In this document: in pieces, positions 19,411 to 28,349 of the stretch
Layout: every line of letters begins with the position of its first letter
Position numbering within the stretch: the first letter of the stretch is position 1
From: Acidobacteriaceae bacterium
GTDB lineage: Bacteria > Acidobacteriota > Terriglobia > Terriglobales > Acidobacteriaceae
Length of the DNA: 39,037 nt
Direction of reading: 5' to 3'
NCBI GenBank assembly: GCA_003142015.1
Contig: PLOI01000054.1
Coordinates: forward strand, 1 to 39,037
The notes under the pieces: generated by a model
Database searches by the model: none
Told to the model about the DNA's origin: nothing
What the model saw: the letters and a program-made list of their open reading frames with translations, nothing else
Program-made: the position numbers and the translations under genes

Positions 19411-20061
19411 CTAGCTTTTCAATGCCGCATTTTCGCTTTTATCTACCCATGAAGACCGGATGATCTGTGCAACCATCCAGGCACAGCAATCAATGCCCAG
19501 AGTGCTGTTCATGCAGAGGTGGTAGAGTCCGCGATTCGCCGGATCGCAGCTATAGTAATTCTGAACATAGCGGGTGCGCTCAGAGTCCATGCGGTGAAGC
19601 AGAGCCTGCAGGTCGTGTTCGTGCGGGTGGCGAAGCTTCATCCGCCTGATCTTTTCCGCCAGCGGCGCATACACCATCACGCGGAGCACATGCGGATCGT
19701 GACGTAACACGCAACCCGAACTGCGCCCGATGATGACGCATTTGCCCACCTTGGCCGCCTCTTGAATCACATTTGAGGTGAACTGTTGCATCGTATCGCA
19801 ATCCACTCCGAATTCAGGTCCATCTCCTGCATACAACTCAGGATTCCCGTTGCGAAAGCTCTTCATCACTCGTTCCCACCATGCGATGGCGTGTTCGTCG
19901 GCCTGCTCAGCCCAGGCAGGGTCCACCTTCCCCATGGCTGCGACCCGCTCTATGATCTGCTTGTCCACGCACTCCCAGCCCAGAAGTTCCGCAACCCTGC
20001 GCCCGATATCAGAGCCCCCACTGCCGTACTCTCTGGCAATTGTCAAAACGTTGAACATTTT
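19411..20061 (-). CDS. Cytidylate kinase-like family protein
   Basis: MFNVLTIAREYGSGGSDIGRRVAELLGWECVDKQIIERVA...VGKCVIIGRSSGCVLRHDPHVLRVMVYAP. ORF open to 20085; internal ATG preferred. Confidence 0.82.
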   Translation of the reverse strand, partial: KMFNVLTIAREYGSGGSDIGRRVAELLGWECVDKQIIERVAAMGKVDPAWAEQADEHAIAWWERVMKSFRNGNPELYAGDGPEFGVDCDTMQQFTSNVIQEAAKVGKCVIIGRSSGCVLRHDPHVLRVMVYAPLAEKIRRMKLRHPHEHDLQALLHRMDSERTRYVQNYYSCDPANRGLYHLCMNSTLGIDCCAWMVAQIIRSSWVDKSENAALKS

Positions 20062-20118
20062 CTTCCTTCCTTGCCGCCACCCCACTCCTTTTCCGATCGT
20101 GGCAATTCGTTTTTTACC

Positions 20119-20724
20119 TCAGCGCCGTATGGCCCGGGAGTTGTAATCAGCCACGGCTCGCGCAACTTCCGCAACTGGCGGCCGGTCGGTTGGGCTTTGT
20201 TCCAGCCAACTGTAAAGAGACTCAAAGACGGCGCCCACCAGGCAACGGGCGGCGATGGCCGGGTCGGCAACGAAGATCGCATCCGAGGCCAGTTCGAACG
20301 AGTGGCAGACCTGCTCAGCCTGCTGGTGGAGGATGGCGCGGCGCGCCTGCTCCAGGCGTGGGCTCAGGCCGGAGGACTCGACGATCAGAATGCGCGCGTC
20401 TTTGGGGTTTTCGGCCAGGAAGAGGAACAGCGATTCGACGGCGGCAGGAATCTGCGACAAAGGGTCGGGTTGGGAGGCGTTGGCCTGGTTGATGACCTCG
20501 GCCACCTTCTGGCGGATAGTCTCGAGGACCGCCGCAAAGACGTCCTCCTTGTTGCGGAAGTGCGCGTAAAAGCTGCCAACCGAGCTATTTGACTCAGCCA
20601 CTATCATGGGAACAGTGGTGGAGTGATAGCCGTAGCTGCCGAACAGTCCGGTTGCGGCACCAAGAATCGTCCGGCGGCGGGCGTCTTTCCGGGCTTCGGT
20701 GGCGAGGGTATTGCGGTAGGCCAT
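20119..20724 (-). CDS. TetR/AcrR family transcriptional regulator
   Basis: ARRRTILGAATGLFGSYGYHSTTVPMIVAESNSSVGSFYAHFRNKEDVF; divergent from efflux operon. Confidence 0.92.
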   Translation of the reverse strand: MAYRNTLATEARKDARRRTILGAATGLFGSYGYHSTTVPMIVAESNSSVGSFYAHFRNKEDVFAAVLETIRQKVAEVINQANASQPDPLSQIPAAVESLFLFLAENPKDARILIVESSGLSPRLEQARRAILHQQAEQVCHSFELASDAIFVADPAIAARCLVGAVFESLYSWLEQSPTDRPPVAEVARAVADYNSRAIRR

Positions 20725-20746
20725 TTTTATCCAGGAGTCTCTTGTC

Positions 20747-20776
20747 AAAAATAGAATGACGTGTCATTCTATTTTT
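20747..20776. promoter_or_regulatory. Candidate TetR operator (inverted repeat)
   Basis: AAAAATAGAATGAC-GT-GTCATTCTATTTTT, perfect 14-nt arms, in the tetR/efflux divergent intergenic region. Confidence 0.8.
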
Positions 20777-20792
20777 GTCAAGGAAGAAAACG

Positions 20793-22223
20793 ATGAACGA
20801 GGCAGGAAATCTTTATTCGGTTTTGCAGGCTGCGGGAAAAGGCTCGGATTGGAAAGGTCACGGTTTCAACTGTGCCGATAAAACTCCAGGAGCGGACACT
20901 GGTTTTGCCGCTGCGGGAATGCACGTTGCTCAAAATACACCATTTCATGGGCTTACGCTCGGTCTTTCTTATGCCCATCTTGCGGCGCAGCCAAAGCCGC
21001 GCTTTTCCAACGCTGCGAGACTTTTCGCGCCAAGCAGCATTTCCGTCGTGTGTTTGCTTGCGTTGTTGCCGTTGACGGCCTGCGGCCCTAAGCCGCAGCT
21101 AGCGGCCGACCAGCCGGTTCCGGTGCGCGTGCGCGTGCCCAATCGAGTTCAGGAGCCGGTTTCCGTGGCGGCCAGCGGGGCGGTGGAGGCCAATGTGACC
21201 GCTCAGGCCGCATTCCAGATTGCCGGACGGGTGGCGCGAGTTTTTGTGGAAGAGGGCCAGGCGGTTGCGAAGGGCCAGGTGCTGGCGGAACTGGATGCGA
21301 CGGACTATCGCAATGCCTACGACGCCGCTGCGGCGCAGGCGGATGCGGCGCAGGCAACCGACAAGAAGGCTCAGGCGGGGCTCCGGCCACAGGAGCTGGA
21401 ACAGGCGCGCATCGACTACGAGCAGCGGCAGGACGAGTACAAGCGCATGAAGTTCCTCTACGAGCACAAGAGTCTGGCAGCCAACGACTTCGAGAAGATT
21501 GAAGCGGCGTACAAGGCGGCGCAGCAGCGTTACGAGATGGCCCGGCAAGGCACGCGTGTGCAAGACAAGGAAGCCGCCAGCGGGCAGTACCGCGCGGCGG
21601 CGGCCCAGATGCATGAGGCACAAAAGCGGATGGCGGACTGCCAACTGCGAGCGCCAATTGCGGGCTTTGTGGGGATGCGGCGGATCGATGTGGGAGACAC
21701 GGTTGGAGCCGGTACTCCCGTGATTTCCGTGCTGGACCTGAACCCGGTAAAGGTGCGCGTGGCAATTCCGGAAGCCGAGATCGGCAAGGTGCGGGAAGGC
21801 GCCCGCGCCACGGTGGCCATTCCGTCGCTCGATGGCCGGAAGTTCGAGGGCACGGTAGAAGTGGTCGGTGTGGCCTCAGACCCCGCCTCGCGCACATACA
21901 CGGCAAAGATTGCGGTGCAAAATCCCCAGCGGCTGCTGCGCGCAGGGATGGTAAGCGAAGCGCGGATTTACTCGTCGTCCATGGTCAACGCGATTACTGT
22001 TCCCGGCGACGCGATTGTCCGCGATCCGAAAGGCGTCACGCACGTGTACGTGTATGAGCCAGGGCAGCAGCGGGTGTACGCGCGACGGGTAGATGTGGGC
22101 GCGTTAATCAACAATGAAGTGGAAATCCTGAAAGGTCTCATCGGCAACGAGCAGGTGGTGGTGGCGGGCCAGCAGAACGTGCGCGAAGGCTCGCCGGCAA
22201 GGATCACGGGAGGCGGCCAGTGA
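20793..22223 (+). CDS. RND efflux periplasmic adaptor (HlyD/MFP family), lipoprotein
   Basis: LLPLTACGPKP lipobox; AFQIAGRVARVFVEEGQAVAKGQVLAELDATDY; QLRAPIAGFVGMRRIDVGDTVGAGTPV. True start uncertain (20793 or 20919). Confidence 0.9.
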   Translation: MNEAGNLYSVLQAAGKGSDWKGHGFNCADKTPGADTGFAAAGMHVAQNTPFHGLTLGLSYAHLAAQPKPRFSNAARLFAPSSISVVCLLALLPLTACGPKPQLAADQPVPVRVRVPNRVQEPVSVAASGAVEANVTAQAAFQIAGRVARVFVEEGQAVAKGQVLAELDATDYRNAYDAAAAQADAAQATDKKAQAGLRPQELEQARIDYEQRQDEYKRMKFLYEHKSLAANDFEKIEAAYKAAQQRYEMARQGTRVQDKEAASGQYRAAAAQMHEAQKRMADCQLRAPIAGFVGMRRIDVGDTVGAGTPVISVLDLNPVKVRVAIPEAEIGKVREGARATVAIPSLDGRKFEGTVEVVGVASDPASRTYTAKIAVQNPQRLLRAGMVSEARIYSSSMVNAITVPGDAIVRDPKGVTHVYVYEPGQQRVYARRVDVGALINNEVEILKGLIGNEQVVVAGQQNVREGSPARITGGGQ

Positions 22224-25200
22224 ATCCCGTCCGCGCGGCTCTGCGCTATCCGCAGGTGACCCTGGTCCTCTCCGGCATGTTGTTCGTGGGAGGCCTTTAT
22301 ACGCTGTTTACCATGCCGCGGCGCGAGGACCCGAAGATCACCATTCGTACCGGCATTGTCGCCGCCGTTTATCCGGGCGCTACGGTCGGGGAGGTCGAGG
22401 ACCAGGTCACGCGCAAGATCGAGGAGCGGCTCTTCCGGTTTGAAGAAGTGCGCCGCGAAAAGACATTCTCCACCAGCCGCAACGGCATGGTGATTATCAA
22501 TGTCGAGCTGAACAAGTCGGTCAAGGATCCGGACGAGTTCTGGTCCAAGCTCCGCCTCGATATGGCGCAACTGAAGGCCACCGGGCTGCCGGCGGGCGTG
22601 CTTGGGCCGATGGTGGATTCCGATTTCGGCGACACGGTCGCGGTTCTGATTGCCGTGCATGGCGGGCACTACGGCCCAAGAGAGCTGAAGGATTACGCGC
22701 AGACAGTGGAAACGGGGCTGCGCACAATCCCAGCGGTATCGAAGATCAAGCGTATCGGCGATCAGAAGGAAGAGATCGACATCGGTACGTCAACGGAACG
22801 GCTCTCGCAGTATGCCGTAAACCCGCTGAGGGTGATGCAGGCGCTCCAAGGACGCAACACGGTCGCGTATGCGGGCCGCGTGCCGGCGGAGCAGAGCAAG
22901 GTGCCCATCGAATCGGGCGGGCGCCTCAAGACCGAAGACCAGATTCGCCAGATCACGGTCGATGTTTCGCCCACCGGCCAACCGGTTCACATCGGCGATC
23001 TGGCTGATGTAGAGCGAGTCTACAAGGACCCCACGGAGTATGCGCGCTACGACGGCGAACAGGCCATTCTGCTGTCAGTCGAAATGCACGAGGGCAACAA
23101 CATTGTCGATTTCGGCAATACGCTCCGCGCCACGCTGAAAAATGTCCAGACGACTCTCCCCCCGGACGTGAAGCTGGACCTGGTCGCAGACCAGCCGAAG
23201 GTGGTTTCCGAGCGCATCGGCGACTTCTTCCGCGAATTCGGCATTGCCATTGTCGCAGTCATCCTGGTAACGATGCTGCTGCTGCCGATGCGTGTGGCTC
23301 TGGTGTCGGCCATCGCTATTCCGGTGTCGGTGTCGATGACCTTCGGCATGTTGGACGCCTGCGGCATCGAGTTGCACCAGGTGTCGATTGCGGCGCTGAT
23401 TGTGGTGCTGGGAATGGTGGTGGACAATGCCATCGTGATTGTGGACAACTATGTGGGGTTGCTGGACCGGAAAGTGCCTATCGACGAGGCGGCGGAGAGA
23501 TGCGCCACGGAGATGGCCGTTCCGGTTCTGACCGCGACGCTGGCCATCATCGCGGCGTTTGTCCCGCTGTTGCTGATTACCGGCGGCGTAGGCGAGTTCA
23601 TCCGCGCGCTGCCGATTACCGTGGCCATCGCGCTGACCACTTCCTACATTGTGGCCATGCTGCTCACGCCGCTCCTGGCGCGCTTCTTCATCCGCAAAGG
23701 GCTCCGGGATCATGAGCAGGAAGATTCGGGCGAGCCGCGCAAGCTCACTCCGCTGGACCACATGCAAAGGTACTACAACAAAATCATCACGTGGGCCATG
23801 CAGAACAAGAAGCTGGTTCTGGTGTCCAGCGTGCTGGCTGTTGTGGCCGGACTTGGGCTGCTGAGCCTGGTGCCGCAACTGTTCTTTCCCCTGGCCGAGC
23901 GGGACCAGTTCGTGATGGACGTGTGGCTGCCGGAAGGCTCCAAGATCGAGGCCACCGACGCAGCCGTGCGCAAGATCGAAGCGGTCCTCAGCAGGGAGCC
24001 GCTGATGAAGTCGTACACCAGCTTTCTGGGCGAGAGCGCGCCCCGCTTCTACTACAACGTGAACCCACAGGCGCCGGCCGCCAATTATGCGCAGATCCTG
24101 GTGAACACCAAAAAGGTGAAGGGAACGCCGCAACTGGTGGCGGCGTTGCGGACAAGACTGGCCGAAGCCGCTCCCGAAGCGAAGGTCTTCGTGAAGGAGT
24201 TGCAGCAGGGCCAGGTGATGGAGGCTCCGGTTGAAGTGCGGATCGTGGGAGACGACATTTCCACGCTCGAAACACTCGGCAATCGGGTCCAGGGGGTGCT
24301 CCGGCACACGCCCGGCGCAACCTACATCTATACCGATTGGCACGAGGATGCCTGGCAAGTGGGCGTCAACGTGCGCGAGGAAGTGGCCAGCCGGATGGGA
24401 TTGACCAACGCCATCATCGCGCAGCAATTGGCAGCGGGCTTTGAAGGCGCGCCTGTGACCACGTTTTGGGAGGGCGACCGCGACGTAGAGGTGGTTCTGC
24501 GGTTGGACCCCGCGGAGAGGCAGAGCTTCCAGAACGTGGCCGACACTTATGTGATGTCGCCCGTGACCGGGGCAAAGGTTCCGCTGGAAGCAGTGGCGTC
24601 GCTCTCTCCTGATTGGCAACCGGGCAGGATCGTGCGCAGAAACGGCGTTCGCACGCTCAGTGTGCGCGCCTTTCCCAGCGGCAACCGCCTGGCCAGTGAG
24701 ATTCTTGCCGACGCGCGCAAACAACTGGACGTCATGCCGCTGCCGCCGGGCTGCCGCATCGATTATGGCGGCGAGTACGAGAACAAGCAGGAGATTTCCG
24801 GCGAGATGCGGAATGCGCTGCTCATCAGCCTGGTGCTGATCTTCCTGATTCTTCTCTTCCAATTCCGTACCCTGGTTGACCCGCTGGTCGTGATGGCCGC
24901 GTTTCCCCTGGCGCTGCCCGGCGCCGCTCTGGGCTTGTTGATCACTCACAACACATTCGGCTTTACCGCATTCACCGGCATCTTAAGCGTGGGCGGCCTG
25001 GTCGTCAGAAACTCCATCATCCTGATCGACTACATCTACGAACGGATGAAGGCTGGCGTGGAGCTGGAGCAAGCGGCTCTGGAGGCCGGAGAACGGCGGT
25101 TGCGGCCCATCTTCCTCACTTCGGCGGCCGCCGCGGTAGGCGTCATTCCCATGATTGTCTCCGGTTCCAGCCTCTGGTCGCCGCTGGCCAGCGTGATTGC

Positions 25201-26611
25201 CTTCGGGCTGCTGGGATCAATGTTCTTCACGTTGGTGGCCATCCCGGTTCTGTTCGTGGTGGTACACCGCAAGCACGCGGCGGCAGCTCCGGCAAAGGCC
25301 GTTGCCGCGTTGCTGCTGTTGTTTGCGCTTACCGGCGTTGCGCGCGCCGAGACGCGGCGCATCACGCTGGAGGAGGCCGTCGCCCTGGCCACCAAGCAGA
25401 ACTCGATCGTCAAGCTGGCGCACCTCAAGGAAAAGGAGATGCAGGCTCGCGTGGGCGAGGCGCGCGCCAATTACTTTCCCGTGCTGAGCAACGAAAGCGA
25501 CGCTGCACACCTCCGGAGCATTGAACACATGGAAATCCCGATGGGAGCCTTGGGCGTATACACGGTCCCCGGCCCTGTCCCTGGAACAAATACTTCGCTC
25601 CCGCTCGGGCACCACGATTTCCTGCTGAGCACAACCACGGCGGCTCAGCCGATTACCCAGTGGTTCAAGATTCACGCCGCAGTGAATGTGGCGAAGGCGG
25701 ATCTGGGCATCGCGCACGACAATGCCCGGCAGGCCGAAAACGAAGTCGCCCTGAAGATGAAGCAGCTTTACTACGGCCTCTTGTCGGCGGAACGGCGCAA
25801 GCAGGCGGCTGAACTTCGCATCGAGGCCGGCAAAGAGCGCCTGGGCGAGGCGCGCAACGGAGTCGAGGCCGGAGCAGTGCTGGAGTTGAAGGTGCTGGAA
25901 GGCGAAGCGCAGATTGCAGAAGCGCGTCATGCGCTGGGATCGCTCGAAGACGCCATCTCCGACATGAGGGTGGAGTTCAACGATCTGACCGGCCTGCCCC
26001 TGGACACCGAGGTAGAACTCGTCACGCCTGAATCGGAAGCCACAGATACAACTGCCGGCGAATTGGAGACCGAGGCGCTGGCTCGCAATCCGGAGGTTGC
26101 AGCCGCGGAACAGACGCTGAAGAAAGCGCGCGCGGGCCTGAGCGCGGCGCACGCGGAGTATATTCCTGAGATCGGAGCGTTTGCGCAATACATCCACCAG
26201 GATGGCGTGCCGCTGCTGACAGAGAACAACGGCCTGGTTGGTCTCAAAATGAACTGGACGCTGCTGGAGTTCGGCAAGCGCAGCGGGCAGGTTCATGAGC
26301 GCCAGGCGCAGGTAGCCGAGGCTGAAGAGAATCTCCGCCACGTTGAGAATCGCGTGCGCGTGGATACAGAAAAGGAAGTGCGCAAGGTGCGGCGCGCGGA
26401 GACCGGCCTTGAAGCGGCGCGCGAAAGTGTGGCGGCCCGTACCGAGATGAGCAGGATCACAGCCAATCAGGTGGAAGCGAACATCGTAAACCCTTCCGCG
26501 CTCAAAGAAGCCAATGCACAACTCGCCGAGGCCGAGGCTGGTCTCTTTCAGGCGGAGATGGAGCGCAGCACGGCACGCGCCGAACTGGAACGGACGATGG
26601 GACACGAGTAG
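22220..26611 (+). CDS. Fusion: RND efflux permease followed in frame by TolC-like outer membrane factor
   Basis: Permease: GMVVDNAIVIVDNY, FTGILSVGGLVVRNSIILIDYIYE, RRLRPIFLTSAAAAVGVIPM. After VVVHRKHAAAAPAKAVAALLLLFALTGVARA the frame continues into ETRRITLEEAVALATKQN...LEEAVALA-type TolC sequence with long helical repeats to residue 1463. GTG start overlaps adaptor stop (GTGA). Confidence 0.92.
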   Translation: MNPVRAALRYPQVTLVLSGMLFVGGLYTLFTMPRREDPKITIRTGIVAAVYPGATVGEVEDQVTRKIEERLFRFEEVRREKTFSTSRNGMVIINVELNKSVKDPDEFWSKLRLDMAQLKATGLPAGVLGPMVDSDFGDTVAVLIAVHGGHYGPRELKDYAQTVETGLRTIPAVSKIKRIGDQKEEIDIGTSTERLSQYAVNPLRVMQALQGRNTVAYAGRVPAEQSKVPIESGGRLKTEDQIRQITVDVSPTGQPVHIGDLADVERVYKDPTEYARYDGEQAILLSVEMHEGNNIVDFGNTLRATLKNVQTTLPPDVKLDLVADQPKVVSERIGDFFREFGIAIVAVILVTMLLLPMRVALVSAIAIPVSVSMTFGMLDACGIELHQVSIAALIVVLGMVVDNAIVIVDNYVGLLDRKVPIDEAAERCATEMAVPVLTATLAIIAAFVPLLLITGGVGEFIRALPITVAIALTTSYIVAMLLTPLLARFFIRKGLRDHEQEDSGEPRKLTPLDHMQRYYNKIITWAMQNKKLVLVSSVLAVVAGLGLLSLVPQLFFPLAERDQFVMDVWLPEGSKIEATDAAVRKIEAVLSREPLMKSYTSFLGESAPRFYYNVNPQAPAANYAQILVNTKKVKGTPQLVAALRTRLAEAAPEAKVFVKELQQGQVMEAPVEVRIVGDDISTLETLGNRVQGVLRHTPGATYIYTDWHEDAWQVGVNVREEVASRMGLTNAIIAQQLAAGFEGAPVTTFWEGDRDVEVVLRLDPAERQSFQNVADTYVMSPVTGAKVPLEAVASLSPDWQPGRIVRRNGVRTLSVRAFPSGNRLASEILADARKQLDVMPLPPGCRIDYGGEYENKQEISGEMRNALLISLVLIFLILLFQFRTLVDPLVVMAAFPLALPGAALGLLITHNTFGFTAFTGILSVGGLVVRNSIILIDYIYERMKAGVELEQAALEAGERRLRPIFLTSAAAAVGVIPMIVSGSSLWSPLASVIAFGLLGSMFFTLVAIPVLFVVVHRKHAAAAPAKAVAALLLLFALTGVARAETRRITLEEAVALATKQNSIVKLAHLKEKEMQARVGEARANYFPVLSNESDAAHLRSIEHMEIPMGALGVYTVPGPVPGTNTSLPLGHHDFLLSTTTAAQPITQWFKIHAAVNVAKADLGIAHDNARQAENEVALKMKQLYYGLLSAERRKQAAELRIEAGKERLGEARNGVEAGAVLELKVLEGEAQIAEARHALGSLEDAISDMRVEFNDLTGLPLDTEVELVTPESEATDTTAGELETEALARNPEVAAAEQTLKKARAGLSAAHAEYIPEIGAFAQYIHQDGVPLLTENNGLVGLKMNWTLLEFGKRSGQVHERQAQVAEAEENLRHVENRVRVDTEKEVRKVRRAETGLEAARESVAARTEMSRITANQVEANIVNPSALKEANAQLAEAEAGLFQAEMERSTARAELERTMGHE

Positions 26612-26689
26612 CTCGGAAACAATCGAGACCTCAAGTCCCGTTGTAGCCTTCAAGCCTTCCGCGCCCTTATTCCTTCCATGCGAGACAAG

Positions 26690-27115
26690 GTCAATGTCCC
26701 ACTCTTATGGGTGCATGATGCATACCATGACGACCAGCGAGCATGGTTCCAATTTGCATTCTACTGGCACTGAAGTATGGACTCCGTGACCAGGAACTGA
26801 TGCACCTTGAATTCACTGACATCAACTGGGTGGAAGGCACTCTGAGGGTCCAAGGGAAACCTCGTTGGGCGTTCACAGTCAAGGCCTGGGAACAACGGGA
26901 CGTTCCAGTGCCTGATGACGTGCTGGAGGCCTTGAAGGAATGGCGTAACGTTCGAGTAAGGCAGACCCTCATTCTCGGAACCAAGAATCGGCTGCCGAAT
27001 ACCAAGCTTCTACGGACGCTCAAACGGCTGGCTCACAGTGCGGGTCTAAATTACGAGCTTTGTGAAAGCTGCCGAGAACGGAAAGAGTGCGGAGAGTATA
27101 CGCTCCATTGGCCTG
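26690..27115 (+). pseudogene. Degenerate tyrosine recombinase/phage integrase
   Basis: AYHDDQRAWFQFAFYWH* in one frame, then KYGLRDQELMHLEFTDINWVEGTLRV..W..KAWEQRDVPVPDDVLEAL in another; ends at CESCRERKECGEYTLH before any HxxR/Tyr motif. Confidence 0.75.
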
Positions 27116-27249
27116 CTGTGCTGGCGGTCCACGCTCTCCGGCCGGGCCATGCTGACCTATCTTGCGCTGGGCGCGTTCATCTCGTTCAGCATGGCCGGGC
27201 GGTTGTTTCGGGCCGTGAATCCATATGGCGATGCGAACACAGGCCTCTT

Positions 27250-27408
27250 GTTCACCTGGAATTTGGCGCAGCTGGCACTCGAACTACTGCCGCTGCTGAG
27301 CCTAGTTTGTCAGTTTCAAGATGCGCATCGCGATCTTGCGGCGCGCCATGCCTGCGAATCCCACCAACCCAGTTCCAAGCAGCAGCAGGCTCGAAGGCTC
27401 GGGAGTTG
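27250..27408 (-). repeat. PEP-CTERM 3' block, copy A
   Basis: Near-identical to 28191-28349; covers the sorting-signal codons, stop and about 50 bp downstream. Confidence 0.88.
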
Positions 27409-28093
27409 TCGATGTCGTGGGCGGCTCTGAGCCCACCGTGGCTCCAAGCAAGAGCGGGTCCGATCCGTTGTTTGTGTCCGTAATGACAATTTGCGTGAGT
27501 GTCTGGCCTGCGAATGCCGAACCAAGCGAGAAATCCTGCTCGTCGACGCGGTAAATACCACCTCCCCCGGTGGCTACGTTCCCCGTCCCGCCTGCACCCA
27601 GGCAGTTGGTCGGAGCGATACAGGCGAAGGCATTGAGAGCGTTGACGCCCGCAATTCCGTTACTTAAGTTATTGTCAAACGGCCCCTGGGAAAAGTCGCG
27701 GATGTCGGAGTCTCCGATGAGTTCGTATGTGACGTCCGCACCGCCAGTGCCGATGAACTCAATGGACGCCAGTTCTCCACTTGGGGGGGTGTAGGCATTC
27801 ATCAAGGTGTATACATCGGTGGCGTCGAACACGGACACGTCCATTGTGATCGATTCCCCCGAGCCGTTAAATCCAAATGCATCGTAAAAATTGGTTGCTC
27901 CGGTCCCAATATTGAAAGGTGTTGCCAGAGCGTTGTTGGCCGTAAAGGTTCCGGTTGGAAAGGTGCTGATCAGCCCGGTCTGGATATTGTTATCGGTTGG
28001 AATCGTAACGTAGGTGAAGGTTTCGGCCTGGGCAAAGCCCGCAAGAAATCCAAGGCCTAAAGCAAGCGGAGCTGCAAACTTGGCGATGCGCAT
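27302..28093 (-). CDS. PEP-CTERM sorting-domain protein (A)
   Basis: Signal peptide MRIAKFAAPLALGLGFLAGFAQA; C-terminus TPEPSSLLLLGTGLVGFAGMARRK; SD GGAGGA upstream. Confidence 0.88.
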   Translation of the reverse strand: MRIAKFAAPLALGLGFLAGFAQAETFTYVTIPTDNNIQTGLISTFPTGTFTANNALATPFNIGTGATNFYDAFGFNGSGESITMDVSVFDATDVYTLMNAYTPPSGELASIEFIGTGGADVTYELIGDSDIRDFSQGPFDNNLSNGIAGVNALNAFACIAPTNCLGAGGTGNVATGGGGIYRVDEQDFSLGSAFAGQTLTQIVITDTNNGSDPLLLGATVGSEPPTTSTTPEPSSLLLLGTGLVGFAGMARRKIAMRILKLTN

Positions 28094-28183
28094 ACTTTGA
28101 ATCCTCCTCAGTGAGTTTGTGCTCGAGCTGCGAACGCACTGACCGATTCAGTGCCCGGTGAGCAGATCGAGATTCGGGGACAT
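28088..28183 (-). repeat. PEP-CTERM 5' leader block, copy A
   Basis: About 94/96 identical by eye to 29032-29127; contains SD and start codon. Confidence 0.9.
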
Positions 28184-28190
28184 GGTTCTC

Positions 28191-28349
28191 GTTCACCTGG
28201 AATTTGGCAAAACTGGCACTCGAACTACTGCCGCTGCTGAGCCTAGTTTGTCAGTTTCAAGATGCGCAGCGCGATCTTGCGGCGCGCCATGCCTGCGAAT
28301 CCCACCAACCCAGTGCCGAGCAGCAGCAGGCTTGAAGGCTCGGGAGTTA
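28191..28349 (-). repeat. PEP-CTERM 3' block, copy B
   Basis: Near-identical to 27250-27408. Confidence 0.88.

Noticed and set aside
23400-23460. Permease GMVVDNAIVIVDNY as a broken proton relay
   Set aside because: VVDN rather than VVDD is found in a clade of RND permeases as far as I recall; not enough to claim loss of function.
23075-24949. 624-aa reverse-strand ORF within the RND permease
   Set aside because: Long but antisense to conserved RND motifs; His/Gln/Arg-rich with no domain.
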